Of a DNA stretch of 64,000 nucleotides, positions 45,176-54,405 are shown piece after piece; position 1 is the stretch's first letter; each line of letters begins with the position of its first letter. Where the stretch lies: the NCBI GenBank assembly GCA_018241525.1, contig JAFEDR010000009.1:372001-436000 (forward strand). Direction: 5' to 3'. Origin of the DNA: Pseudomonadota bacterium (GTDB lineage: Bacteria; Pseudomonadota; Gammaproteobacteria; Steroidobacterales; Steroidobacteraceae). A model generated the notes under the pieces. The model was given only the letters and a program-made list of their open reading frames with translations, did not search any database and had not been told where the DNA came from. Made by a program: the position numbers and the translations under genes.

Positions 45176-46540
45176 ATGAAGCACATCGCAGAGCCCGCCC
45201 GATCGGTCGACGTCATCCTCGAGACCGACGTGCTCGTCGTCGGCAGCGGCCCGGGGGGTCTCGCGGCGGCGCTGGCCGCGGCGCGAGCCGGCGCGAAGAC
45301 CGCGCTCCTCGAGCGCAACGGCTGCTTCGGCGGCAACATGACCCAGGTCGGCGTCGAAGGCCTCGCCTGGTACCGGCACGAGCACACGGTCGATTGCGAG
45401 GGCATCGGCATCGAGTTCGAGACCCGCGCCAAGGAGATGGGTGCGGCGATGCCGGAGCCGCAGTCGCTGAGCCACGCGCTCGACGCGGAGATGTTCAAGT
45501 GGGTCGCCGACGTGCTGGTCGAGGAAGCCGGCGTCCGGCCGTTGCTGCACCGGCTCGGGGTCGCGCCGATCGTCGAGAATGGCGCGATTCGCGGCGTGAT
45601 CACGGAGAGCAAGGCTGGCCGCGAGGCGATCCTCGCGCGACGGGTGATCGACGCGACCGGCGATGCAGACATCGCGACCCGCTGCGGCGCACCGTCGCAC
45701 AAGACGCCGAAGGAAAAGATGATGGCGGTGTCCGTCATGTTCTCCATGTCGGGCGTCAACAAGCAGCGCTTCATCGACGCGGTCAAGGCGGACCCGCAGA
45801 CCTACGCGGACTGGTCCGGCAACGGCGAGTGGGACTACGAGACGACCGGCAAGGAGGACAAGCTCTTCTCGCCGTTCCTCCGCAAGCCGTTCCAGAAGGC
45901 GCTCGAGGCCGGCATCATTCCGCCGTACCTGAAGACCATCGCCGGTACCTGGGGCACGGTCAGCGACCAGGGCGACCTCACCTACCTGAACCTCGTGCAC
46001 GTGCCCGAGATCGACGGCACCAATCCGGACGACCTCACGGTCGGCGAGATGCGCGGGCGCCGCGAGGCGATCTTCGCGCTCGAGGCGCTGCGCAAGTTCA
46101 TGCCCGGATGCGAGGGCGCCAAGCTGCGCAACTTCGGCATGACGCTCGGCGTGCGCGACACCCGCAAGATCGATGCGCTCTACAACCTGACCGGCACGGA
46201 CGTCCGCGAGCAGGCGCGCTTCGACGACGCGATCGGCATCTTCCCCGAGTTCATCGACGGCTACGGCGTGCTGATCCTGCCGACCACCGGACGCTACTGG
46301 CACCTGCCGTACCGCTCGCTGGTGCCGAAGGGCGTCGGCAACCTGCTGGTGGCCGGCCGCAGCATCGGCGGCGACCTCGCCTCGCACGCCTCGTCGCGCA
46401 ACATGATGTGCTGCGCGGTCAGCGGCCAGGGCGCCGGGGTGGCGGCGGCGATTTCGCTGCGGCGCGACGAGCCGTTCGAGCGGCTCGACGTCAGCGCCGT
46501 GCAGGGCGAGCTCGCACGGCAGGGAGCACGCTTCCGGTGA
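45176..46540 (+). CDS. FAD-dependent oxidoreductase (FAD_oxidored, PF12831 type)
   Basis: 454 residues. FAD-binding GSGPGGLAAALAAARAG is near 23-39, then the flavin-ring motif ERNGCFGGNMTQ. The C-terminal FAD closure is VAGRSIGGDLASHASSRNM. It belongs to the 'FAD dependent oxidoreductase' group whose members act on varied sugars or hydroxy-acids, several in carbohydrate loci. The next gene, an MFS transporter, overlaps its stop by 4 bp, so the enzyme probably acts on the imported compound. The substrate is not recognisable. Confidence 0.85.
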   Translation: MKHIAEPARSVDVILETDVLVVGSGPGGLAAALAAARAGAKTALLERNGCFGGNMTQVGVEGLAWYRHEHTVDCEGIGIEFETRAKEMGAAMPEPQSLSHALDAEMFKWVADVLVEEAGVRPLLHRLGVAPIVENGAIRGVITESKAGREAILARRVIDATGDADIATRCGAPSHKTPKEKMMAVSVMFSMSGVNKQRFIDAVKADPQTYADWSGNGEWDYETTGKEDKLFSPFLRKPFQKALEAGIIPPYLKTIAGTWGTVSDQGDLTYLNLVHVPEIDGTNPDDLTVGEMRGRREAIFALEALRKFMPGCEGAKLRNFGMTLGVRDTRKIDALYNLTGTDVREQARFDDAIGIFPEFIDGYGVLILPTTGRYWHLPYRSLVPKGVGNLLVAGRSIGGDLASHASSRNMMCCAVSGQGAGVAAAISLRRDEPFERLDVSAVQGELARQGARFR

Positions 46541-47847
46541 CGGACGCGACCGACGGCGCGACCGCTGCCCAGGCCTCGCCGCTGCGCTGGTGGGCGCTGA
46601 TCGCGGCGGCGCTCGCGATCTTCTCGAGCTACTACGAGTCCGACGTCATCGGCCCGATCGCCGACCTGCTCGGACGTCAGCGCGGCTTCACGCAGTCGCA
46701 GATCGGCGAGCTGAACGCCGTGATCAGCCTGCCGAACATCCCGCTCGCGCTGCTGAACGGCCTGCTGATCGTCCGCTTCGGGCCGGCACGCGTGACCTTG
46801 TGGGCCGCAGTGATCGGCTTCGTTGGCGCGGCACTGACCGCGATCGGCGAGCCGTTCGAGGTGATGTGGGCCGGCCGCTTCATCTTCGGCATCAGCGAGG
46901 GCGCGATCTTCATTTCGCTGGTCGCGGCGGTGGCGCAGTGGTTTCCGCGCAGCGGTGTCGCACTCGCGACCGCGCTCTTCCTGAGCTTCGCGCGCGTCGG
47001 CTCGTTCTCGCTCGACAAGTCACCGTCCTGGCTACCGGCGCTGTACGCCGGCTGGCAGGGCCCGCTCTGGCTCGGCGCCGGGCTCACCGCGCTCGGGCTG
47101 TTCGCGGCGCTCGCGCTGCGCCTGCTGGACCGGCGGCGCCCGGCGGCGACGCCGGCCGCCGCAGCCGACGGCGCGCGGATCGACTGGTCGCACGTCTGGT
47201 CGTTCGACCGCTCCTACTGGTACATCTGCGGTCTGCATGTCCTGTATGCGGCGGTGTTCTTCCCGTTCCGCCAGACCTATGCGATCGAGTACCTGCAGCA
47301 CGTCAAGGGCCTGTCGCTGGCCGCTGCGAGCGATGCCAATGCCTACGTGTTCGGTGCGGCGATCGTCGCGACGCCGCTGTTCGGGCTGCTGGCGGATCGC
47401 ATCGGCCACCGCTCGCTGCTGCTGTGCTTCGGTACGGTGCTCCTGCCAGTCACCCTGCTCGTGCTCGGCGCGACGGACCTGCCGCCGGCCGTCTCGACCG
47501 CGCTGATGGGCATCAGCTGGTCGCTCGTGCCGGCGATCATCTGGCCGTCGACGACACTGATCGTCGCGCCCGCCCGCCTTGGCACCGCGCTCGGCATGAT
47601 CACTTCCCTGCAGGCACTCGCGCTCTGGGGCTCGAATCGCATTGCCGGGAAGCTCGCGGACCTTGCCGGTGCGAGTGCCGCGCATCCGGCCGGCTACGCC
47701 GTGATGCTCTGGTTCTTCGGCGCCGTCAGCCTGCTGGCGCTGACGTCGGTCCTGCTGTTGTGGCGGCGCGAGCGCGGGCCGGACGGCCACGGCCTCGAGC
47801 GCGCGGACCTCGCGCGCACGCCGGCACGGGTCGCACCCGCCAGCTGA
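46537..47847 (+). CDS. MFS transporter
   Basis: 436 residues from GTG 46537, overlapping the FAD oxidoreductase stop (GTGA). Twelve membrane segments; the first half includes SSYYESDVIGPIADLLG and FIFGISEGAIFISLVAAVAQWF, and the loop between segments 8 and 9 carries ADRIGHRSLLL. It is a small-molecule importer or exporter without a recognisable subfamily. A much longer frame runs back through the oxidoreductase gene but is antisense-like in composition and is not real. Confidence 0.88.
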   Translation: MTDATDGATAAQASPLRWWALIAAALAIFSSYYESDVIGPIADLLGRQRGFTQSQIGELNAVISLPNIPLALLNGLLIVRFGPARVTLWAAVIGFVGAALTAIGEPFEVMWAGRFIFGISEGAIFISLVAAVAQWFPRSGVALATALFLSFARVGSFSLDKSPSWLPALYAGWQGPLWLGAGLTALGLFAALALRLLDRRRPAATPAAAADGARIDWSHVWSFDRSYWYICGLHVLYAAVFFPFRQTYAIEYLQHVKGLSLAAASDANAYVFGAAIVATPLFGLLADRIGHRSLLLCFGTVLLPVTLLVLGATDLPPAVSTALMGISWSLVPAIIWPSTTLIVAPARLGTALGMITSLQALALWGSNRIAGKLADLAGASAAHPAGYAVMLWFFGAVSLLALTSVLLLWRRERGPDGHGLERADLARTPARVAPAS

Positions 47848-47879
47848 CGCGGCCTCGGCGCGCGACGGCCGGGGCCGGG

Positions 47880-47909
47880 GTGACCCGCGGCGGCGCGCTT
47901 GGCTAGACT
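47880..47909 (+). promoter_or_regulatory. Candidate promoter of the TPR lipoprotein gene
   Basis: GTGACC (47880-47885; 4 of 6) and TAGACT (47904-47909; 4 of 6) are spaced 18 bp apart. Transcription would start near 47916, about 22 bases before the start codon, with GGAGG between. Confidence 0.45.
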
Positions 47910-47937
47910 CTGCCCGGGAAGCGACGGAGGACTTCAC

Positions 47938-49641
47938 ATGCGTGCTGCGGTCGGCGTCGCGACATTCGTCCTGCTGGCGCTCGCCGCCTGTCAGCGCACC
48001 TCCACGCCCGCCTCTTCCGGCGGTGCGACGGCGCACGCCATGCCGCCGCTACCGGCTTCCACCGCGGCCTGGGCCGAGGGCGCGGCGCTCCTCGAAGACG
48101 TTGGGACGGCACATCGACCGGTCGCGACCCGCTCGGCGGAGGCGCAGCGCTACTTCGACCAGGGCCTGCGGCTCATGTGGGCGTTCAACCATGACGAGGC
48201 GACCCGCTCGTTCGCGAAGGCAGCGGCACTCGATCCGGACTGCGGGTCCTGCTACTGGGGCGTCGCACTGACGGTCGGGCCCAACTACAACCTGCCGTTC
48301 CTCGCGCCGGAGCGCGCCAAGGTGGCATTCGAGGCCACGAAGCTGGCCGCGGCGCACGCCGCGGGCGCGAGCCCGGTCGACCAGGAGCTGATCGCCGCGC
48401 TCGCGAAGCGGTACCCGAACGACCAGCCGCTCGATCCCGCCGCCACGCTGCCGGTGCTCACGGCGTTCGCCGGTGCGATGCGCGAGATCGCGACCCGCCA
48501 TCCGGACGATCTCGATGTCCAGACGCTGTACGCCGAGTCGCTGATGAACCTGAACGCGTGGCGGCTCTGGACCGCCGACGGCCGCGCGGCACCCGGCACC
48601 GACGAGATCGTCGCCGTCCTCGAGGCGGTGCTCGCGCGCGACCCGTCGCATGCCGGCGCGAACCACTATTACATCCATGCCATCGAGGCCTCGCCCCACC
48701 CGGAGAAGGCGCTCGCCGCCGCCGGTCGCGTCGCCTCGCTCGCCCCCGCTGCCGGGCATCTGGTGCACATGCCGGCCCATATCCTGCAGCGAGTCGGCCG
48801 GTACGAGGACGCGGCCGAGGCGAATCGCCGCGCGGCGCGCGCCGACGATGCGTATGACGCGAGGCTGCATCCGCCGGACTACTACCCGGTGATGTACACC
48901 GCCCACAACTACCAGTTCCTCGCCTATTCCACCGCCATGGAAGGGCGCCGCGAGGAGACGATGTCCGCGGTCGAGGGCTCGCGCCGAACGGTATCCGACG
49001 CGATGCTCGCGGCGATGCCGGGGGCCGACTGGTACGTGGCCGAGCTCTACACCGCCCGGGTCCGCTTCGGGATGTGGGACGAGCTGCTGGCGATGCAGGA
49101 GCCGGCCGCGAACTTGCCGGGGCTCGTGGCCGCCTACCGGCACGCGCGCGTACTTGCGCTCGCCGCGCGTGGGCGGATCACCGAGGCTGAAGTCGAGCTC
49201 GCGCACTTCCGGGAATGGGCCGCAAAGGTGCCGGCCGATGCGGGCGCCGGTCAGAACTCGCTCCAGGATGTCCTCGCGATCGCACTACCGGTCGCCGAGG
49301 CGCGGCTCGCGCAGGCGAAAGGCCAGCTGGCGCCCGCGATCGGGCAGCTGCGCGCCGCGGTCGCGGCCGAGGATCGGCTGCGCTACGACGAGCCGAAGAA
49401 CTGGCTGTACCCGGTGCGCCACCTGCTGGGCGCCGCGCTGCTGCAGGCTGGCGACGCCGCTGGCGCGGAGCGCGCCTACCGCGAGGACCTGGCGCAGAAC
49501 CCGGGCAATGGCTGGTCACTGTTCGGTCTGCGGGCCGCGCTGACGGCGCAGGGCCGGCGCGCGGAGAGCGAGCAGGCGGGCCGCGAGTTCGAGTCCGCCT
49601 GGAAGCACGCCGACATCACGCTGACCGCGTCCGCGTACTGA
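47938..49641 (+). CDS. TPR-repeat lipoprotein
   Basis: 567 residues from ATG 47938, after GGAGG. Signal with lipobox LAAC (Cys about 18). An N-terminal pair of TPRs (RYFDQGLRLMWAFNHDEATRSFAKAAALDPD) is followed by the conserved DP-HAGANHYYIHAIEASPHPEKAL block and further TPRs to the end (RAYREDLAQNPGNGWSLFGL). It matches a widespread family of periplasmic TPR proteins with no assigned activity. The HYYIHAIEAS block is strictly conserved in the family and contains two histidines that might bind metal; this is speculative. Confidence 0.83.
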   Translation: MRAAVGVATFVLLALAACQRTSTPASSGGATAHAMPPLPASTAAWAEGAALLEDVGTAHRPVATRSAEAQRYFDQGLRLMWAFNHDEATRSFAKAAALDPDCGSCYWGVALTVGPNYNLPFLAPERAKVAFEATKLAAAHAAGASPVDQELIAALAKRYPNDQPLDPAATLPVLTAFAGAMREIATRHPDDLDVQTLYAESLMNLNAWRLWTADGRAAPGTDEIVAVLEAVLARDPSHAGANHYYIHAIEASPHPEKALAAAGRVASLAPAAGHLVHMPAHILQRVGRYEDAAEANRRAARADDAYDARLHPPDYYPVMYTAHNYQFLAYSTAMEGRREETMSAVEGSRRTVSDAMLAAMPGADWYVAELYTARVRFGMWDELLAMQEPAANLPGLVAAYRHARVLALAARGRITEAEVELAHFREWAAKVPADAGAGQNSLQDVLAIALPVAEARLAQAKGQLAPAIGQLRAAVAAEDRLRYDEPKNWLYPVRHLLGAALLQAGDAAGAERAYREDLAQNPGNGWSLFGLRAALTAQGRRAESEQAGREFESAWKHADITLTASAY

Positions 49642-49742
49642 CTCGTTCACCTCGCCCGGAGCTGGTGCGCGCACGGCGTCGCGTCGCGGCCCGGTCGGCG
49701 TTCCACGCTTCCCTTCGCCGCGCCGCACCGCGACAATGCTCC

Positions 49743-49763
49743 GTCGCCCGCCGCGCGGGCGAC
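49743..49763 (+). other. 9-bp hairpin upstream of the acyl-CoA dehydrogenase pair
   Basis: GTCGCCCGC and GCGGGCGAC form a perfect 9-bp stem with a CGC loop, 62 bases before ATG 49826. It follows a -10-like GACAAT (49732-49737). It may end the TPR gene transcript or lie in the leader of the dehydrogenase operon. Confidence 0.4.
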
Positions 49764-49825
49764 CCGCGTCGCGGCAGCGACGCCGGACCTGTCGCGCCCC
49801 AGGACGCGGGCGCAGGGAGTCGAGA

Positions 49826-51013
<1,188 letters not shown>

Positions 51014-51022
51014 GAGCCGCCG

Positions 51023-52147
51023 ATGGACTTCAGCTTCACCGACGAGCAGGAACTGCTGCTCGACAACGCCCGGCGGTTCGTCGCCGAGCGCTATGGCTTC
51101 GCGGCACGCAAGCATATCCTCGCCTCCGCCGACGGCTACTCGGCGGCCGTGTGGAAGGAGCTCGCGGACCTCGGCTTCCTGGCGCTTAACGTGCCCGAGG
51201 CCGACGGCGGGCTCGGCGCGGGGCCGGTCGAGACGATGCTGGTGTCGATGGTGGTCGGCGAAGGGCTGCTGGTCGAACCGTTCCTGTCGAGCGCCGTGCT
51301 CGCGACGCGCACGCTCGCGACGCTCGGCTCGGCCGAGCAGCGCGCGCGCTGGCTGCCGAAGCTCGCCGGCGGCGAGCTGATCGCGACGCTGGTGCTCGAG
51401 GCGGGCTATGGGCGCGACGGCCATGACGCGATCCGCGCCGCCGGCGACGCGGGGGGCTGGGAACTGTCGGGTCGCGTACCGGTCGTCTACCACGCCGGGA
51501 TCGCGGACCTGCTGCTGGTGGCTGCCTCCACCGGCGCAACCCCCGGCGAGCCGGATGCAGTCTTCGCGGTGCCGGCCGGCGCGCCCGGTCTGCACCTCGC
51601 CTCGTGCACGACCGTCGACGGCCAGGTCGCCGCCGACGTCGAGCTGCGGGGCGTGCGCGTGGAGAAGTCGGCACGCGTCGGCGGCGACGCGCGACTCGGG
51701 CTCGCGGCGGTGGTCGACTACGGCCTGTTCGCGCTCTGTGCCGAGGCGATCGGCGCGCTCGACCGCACGCTGGCGACGACGGTCGAGTACACGAAGACCC
51801 GCAACCAGTTCGGCGGGCCGATCGCGCGCTTCCAGGCGCTGCAGCACCGGATGGTGGACATGCTGATGCGCATCGAGCAGGCGCGCTCGCTGGTCTACCT
51901 CGCCGCCTCGCGCTGCGACGACGCGGACGGCGAGGAGCGCGAGCGCGCGCTGTCGGCGGCCAAGGTGCTGGTCGCCGATGCCGCACGGTTCGTCGGCCAG
52001 CAGGCGGTGCAGCTGCACGGCGGCATGGGCGTTAGTGACGAGGTCGCCATCAGCCATTACTTCAAGCGGCTGCTCGCGGCGGAAATCCGTTTTGGCTCGA
52101 GCGACGCCCATCTCGGGCGCTACGAGCGCCGCCTGTCGGCCGGATAG
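51023..52147 (+). CDS. Acyl-CoA dehydrogenase, small subunit type
   Basis: 374 residues. ACAD N-domain MDFSFTDEQELLLDNARRF, middle beta domain poorly conserved, and a C-domain with the FAD-contacting TKTRNQFGGPIARFQALQHR and LHGGMGVSDEVAISHYFKR. The usual substrate-side TEP/GxGSD motif is missing in the middle domain (LEAGYGRDGHD instead), as expected for the partner chain of a heteromeric ACAD. AGGAG lies before ATG 51023 and overlaps the end of the large-subunit gene, so the two are translationally linked. Confidence 0.85.
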   Translation: MDFSFTDEQELLLDNARRFVAERYGFAARKHILASADGYSAAVWKELADLGFLALNVPEADGGLGAGPVETMLVSMVVGEGLLVEPFLSSAVLATRTLATLGSAEQRARWLPKLAGGELIATLVLEAGYGRDGHDAIRAAGDAGGWELSGRVPVVYHAGIADLLLVAASTGATPGEPDAVFAVPAGAPGLHLASCTTVDGQVAADVELRGVRVEKSARVGGDARLGLAAVVDYGLFALCAEAIGALDRTLATTVEYTKTRNQFGGPIARFQALQHRMVDMLMRIEQARSLVYLAASRCDDADGEERERALSAAKVLVADAARFVGQQAVQLHGGMGVSDEVAISHYFKRLLAAEIRFGSSDAHLGRYERRLSAG

Positions 52148-52178
52148 CCCGCAACGCACGCCCCGGGGGACTGCCTTG

Positions 52179-54272
52179 GTGACGAACGCTCGTGCACGCG
52201 CGCCCGGCCGGGCGATGCTCCTGCTCACGGCGCTGCTCTCCGCAACGCCGGTCCACGCCGCGCCCTCGGCGGACGAATCGCGGGTCCTTGCGCAGCTGCA
52301 GAGTGCGCGGGCGCTCGCGGACCTCGGACGGCTGTCCAGCCGACGCTGGACGGTCGAGTCGGGCCTCGGTGCCGGCACCGTGGTATCGGGCAGCATCGAG
52401 GAGCGGGCGCTCGCGCAGCAGCTCGCGACGCGCCTGCGCGGACTGGGCCTCGCGGTGAGGCTCGAGCCCTTCCCGGTGCGCGCCTATCGCTACGGGCCGG
52501 TGCAGCTGTCGGCCGGGGGCGAGCCTCTGGTCGCCGTCTCGCTGCATGCCGCGGGGGGTACCTGGGGGACACGCGACGGCGTGGGATACCTGCGCGGCAA
52601 CGAGGCCGGCGGGCACCGGCTCCGCGCACCGCTGATCGACGCGGGCGAAGGCTACCGCGCCGACTACGACCGACTCGGCGACGTCCGCGGGCACATCGTG
52701 CTCGTGCATCGCGACCTGCGCGACTGGCCGCCGGCGCAGATCAGCGAAGCAGCACACCGCGGCGCACTGGCCGTGCTGTTCTACGGTCACCCGGGTGCGA
52801 CCGACCATCCGGATGCGCTGCGCCAGGACAGCATGTGGGGACACGACCGGATCGCGGCAGTCGCCGTGAGCCAACGCACCGGCGAGGCGCTGCGACGTCG
52901 GCTCGGCGCCGGACCGGTGGAGGTCGCGCTCGAGAACCGCGCGGACGTCGAGGATGGCATCTCGCTGAACGTCGTGGCGACGCTGCGCGGCAGCGAGCTG
53001 CCCGACGAGTGGGTGATGGTCGCGGCGCACTACGATCGCTGGTTCGCCGGGGCGACCGACAACGTCAGTGGCGTCGCCTCGGTGCTCGAGATCGCACGCG
53101 CAGTCCGCGCCAGCGGCCTGCGGCCGCGGCGCTCGATGCTCTTCGTGATGATGGGCAGCGAGGAAGCCGGCCTCGAGGACCCCGAGCGCGACTGGCTGGC
53201 GGGGTCACACGCCTTCGTCGTGCAACACCCGGAGGTGATGCGCGCGGCCGCCCTGCTCTTCAACATCGACCTGCTCGGCTGGACCTCGCCGAAGGCGACG
53301 CTGGTCTCGACGCCGGACATGGCGGCGGCGGCCGCGACCGCGATCGCCGACCTCGGCTACGCGGGGGCGGTCGAGACGCGCACGACCTTCGGCAGTGTCA
53401 CGGATGCCTGGAACTTCGCGCTGCTCGGCGGCGCTGCCACGCATCACGTCGAGCGCTTCACGCCGGACTACTTCTCGATCTACCACACGCCCGTCGACGA
53501 CTACCGCCCGGAGCGCTTCGCCCGGCTGGGCGACGACCTGCACCTGCTGACGCTGAGCCTATGGCGCGCGGCGAACGCGCCCCGCCTGCCCGCCTCCCTC
53601 GCCGCGCTCGCCGCCTCGCTCGACATGGACCTCGCCGCGATGGCCGCACAGTGGCCGGACCTGCCGGTCGGCCCGACCCGTGCAGCTGCCGCGGCGTTGC
53701 GCGATGCGGCAGGCGCGGTGGAGGGCCGTCGTGGCGCCGCCTGGGACGAGGCCACGAACCGGACATTGATGAGTACCCGGCATTCGCTGCTGCCGTGGCT
53801 CTACGCGGATGACGGCGAGTTCTCGCAGGCGCCGCGACCGGCCCCGCAGCTCGCCCGCGCGCTCGCCTTCGGTCGGACGGCGGATGCCCTCGGCCAGGGC
53901 GATCCCGCCGCGGCCGCCGCCGCGCTGGCGGTGATATATGAGGGTCGCCAGTGCCAGCGCCTGTCGCCGGCCGTTTACGCCGCCGAACGCGGCTTCTGGA
54001 CGGGCGATGGCGGCTGGGCATCGCGATTCCAGCAGCGCGCCGCTCCTCCCCCATCGACGCTGGCCGAGGCCTGCGTGGCGCTCGCCGCGCCGGCCGGCGA
54101 GGCCGCGGCCCTCGCCGGCCGGTTCCGCGCGCTGCGCGCCGATGCGCTTGAGCACGCCGCCGACGACCTCGCCCTGATGCGCGCCGAACTCGACCAGGCG
54201 GCCGCGCGCCTGCGCGAGTTCGCGGCGCTGAGCACCCCGCCACCGCGCACGGTCGCCCCGCGCGCGCCTTAA
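52179..54272 (+). CDS. M28-family zinc aminopeptidase with PA domain, exported
   Basis: 697 residues from GTG 52179, eight bases after GGGGGA. Signal peptide ends near VHAAP (about 30). A PA-type insert lies at about 140-255, then the M28 catalytic domain with metal ligands in AHYDRW (His), TDNVSG (Asp), GSEEAG (Glu pair), NIDLLGW (Asp) and YHTPVDDY (His), all present. A helical C-terminal region of about 190 residues follows, as in glutamate-carboxypeptidase-like members. It probably releases amino acids in the periplasm. It starts 31 bases after the ACAD gene; a TonB receptor gene follows after 133 bp. Confidence 0.88.
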   Translation: MTNARARAPGRAMLLLTALLSATPVHAAPSADESRVLAQLQSARALADLGRLSSRRWTVESGLGAGTVVSGSIEERALAQQLATRLRGLGLAVRLEPFPVRAYRYGPVQLSAGGEPLVAVSLHAAGGTWGTRDGVGYLRGNEAGGHRLRAPLIDAGEGYRADYDRLGDVRGHIVLVHRDLRDWPPAQISEAAHRGALAVLFYGHPGATDHPDALRQDSMWGHDRIAAVAVSQRTGEALRRRLGAGPVEVALENRADVEDGISLNVVATLRGSELPDEWVMVAAHYDRWFAGATDNVSGVASVLEIARAVRASGLRPRRSMLFVMMGSEEAGLEDPERDWLAGSHAFVVQHPEVMRAAALLFNIDLLGWTSPKATLVSTPDMAAAAATAIADLGYAGAVETRTTFGSVTDAWNFALLGGAATHHVERFTPDYFSIYHTPVDDYRPERFARLGDDLHLLTLSLWRAANAPRLPASLAALAASLDMDLAAMAAQWPDLPVGPTRAAAAALRDAAGAVEGRRGAAWDEATNRTLMSTRHSLLPWLYADDGEFSQAPRPAPQLARALAFGRTADALGQGDPAAAAAALAVIYEGRQCQRLSPAVYAAERGFWTGDGGWASRFQQRAAPPPSTLAEACVALAAPAGEAAALAGRFRALRADALEHAADDLALMRAELDQAAARLREFAALSTPPPRTVAPRAP

Positions 54273-54287
54273 CTTTCAGGGAAAACC

Positions 54288-54303
54288 CGAACGTTGCGGT
54301 TCG
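54288..54303. promoter_or_regulatory. Inverted repeat CGAAC-N6-GTTCG
   Basis: A small perfect inverted repeat lies 13 bp upstream of the predicted -35 box of the TonB receptor gene. It could be an activator or repressor site; evidence is positional only. Confidence 0.3.
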
Positions 54304-54315
54304 CGTAGTGCCGTT

Positions 54316-54345
54316 TTGACGGCCGCGAAGGACCGCTGATAAGGT
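54316..54345 (+). promoter_or_regulatory. Candidate promoter of the third TonB receptor gene
   Basis: TTGACG (54316-54321; 5 of 6) is followed after 18 bp by TAAGGT (54340-54345; 3 of 6), with the T-G-A just before it. Transcription would begin about 54 bases before ATG 54406. Confidence 0.5.
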
Positions 54346-54405
54346 GATCCGGGGAACAACAGCCGCAACTCGGAAGCGGCGCGGACTGCCACGGGGAGCT
54401 TGATC

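Noticed and set aside
45394..46536. A plus-strand frame continuous with the MFS gene, suggesting a large fusion
   Set aside because: The part before 46537 runs through the FAD oxidoreductase gene in another frame and reads as arginine-rich noise; the GTG at 46537 begins the real MFS start.
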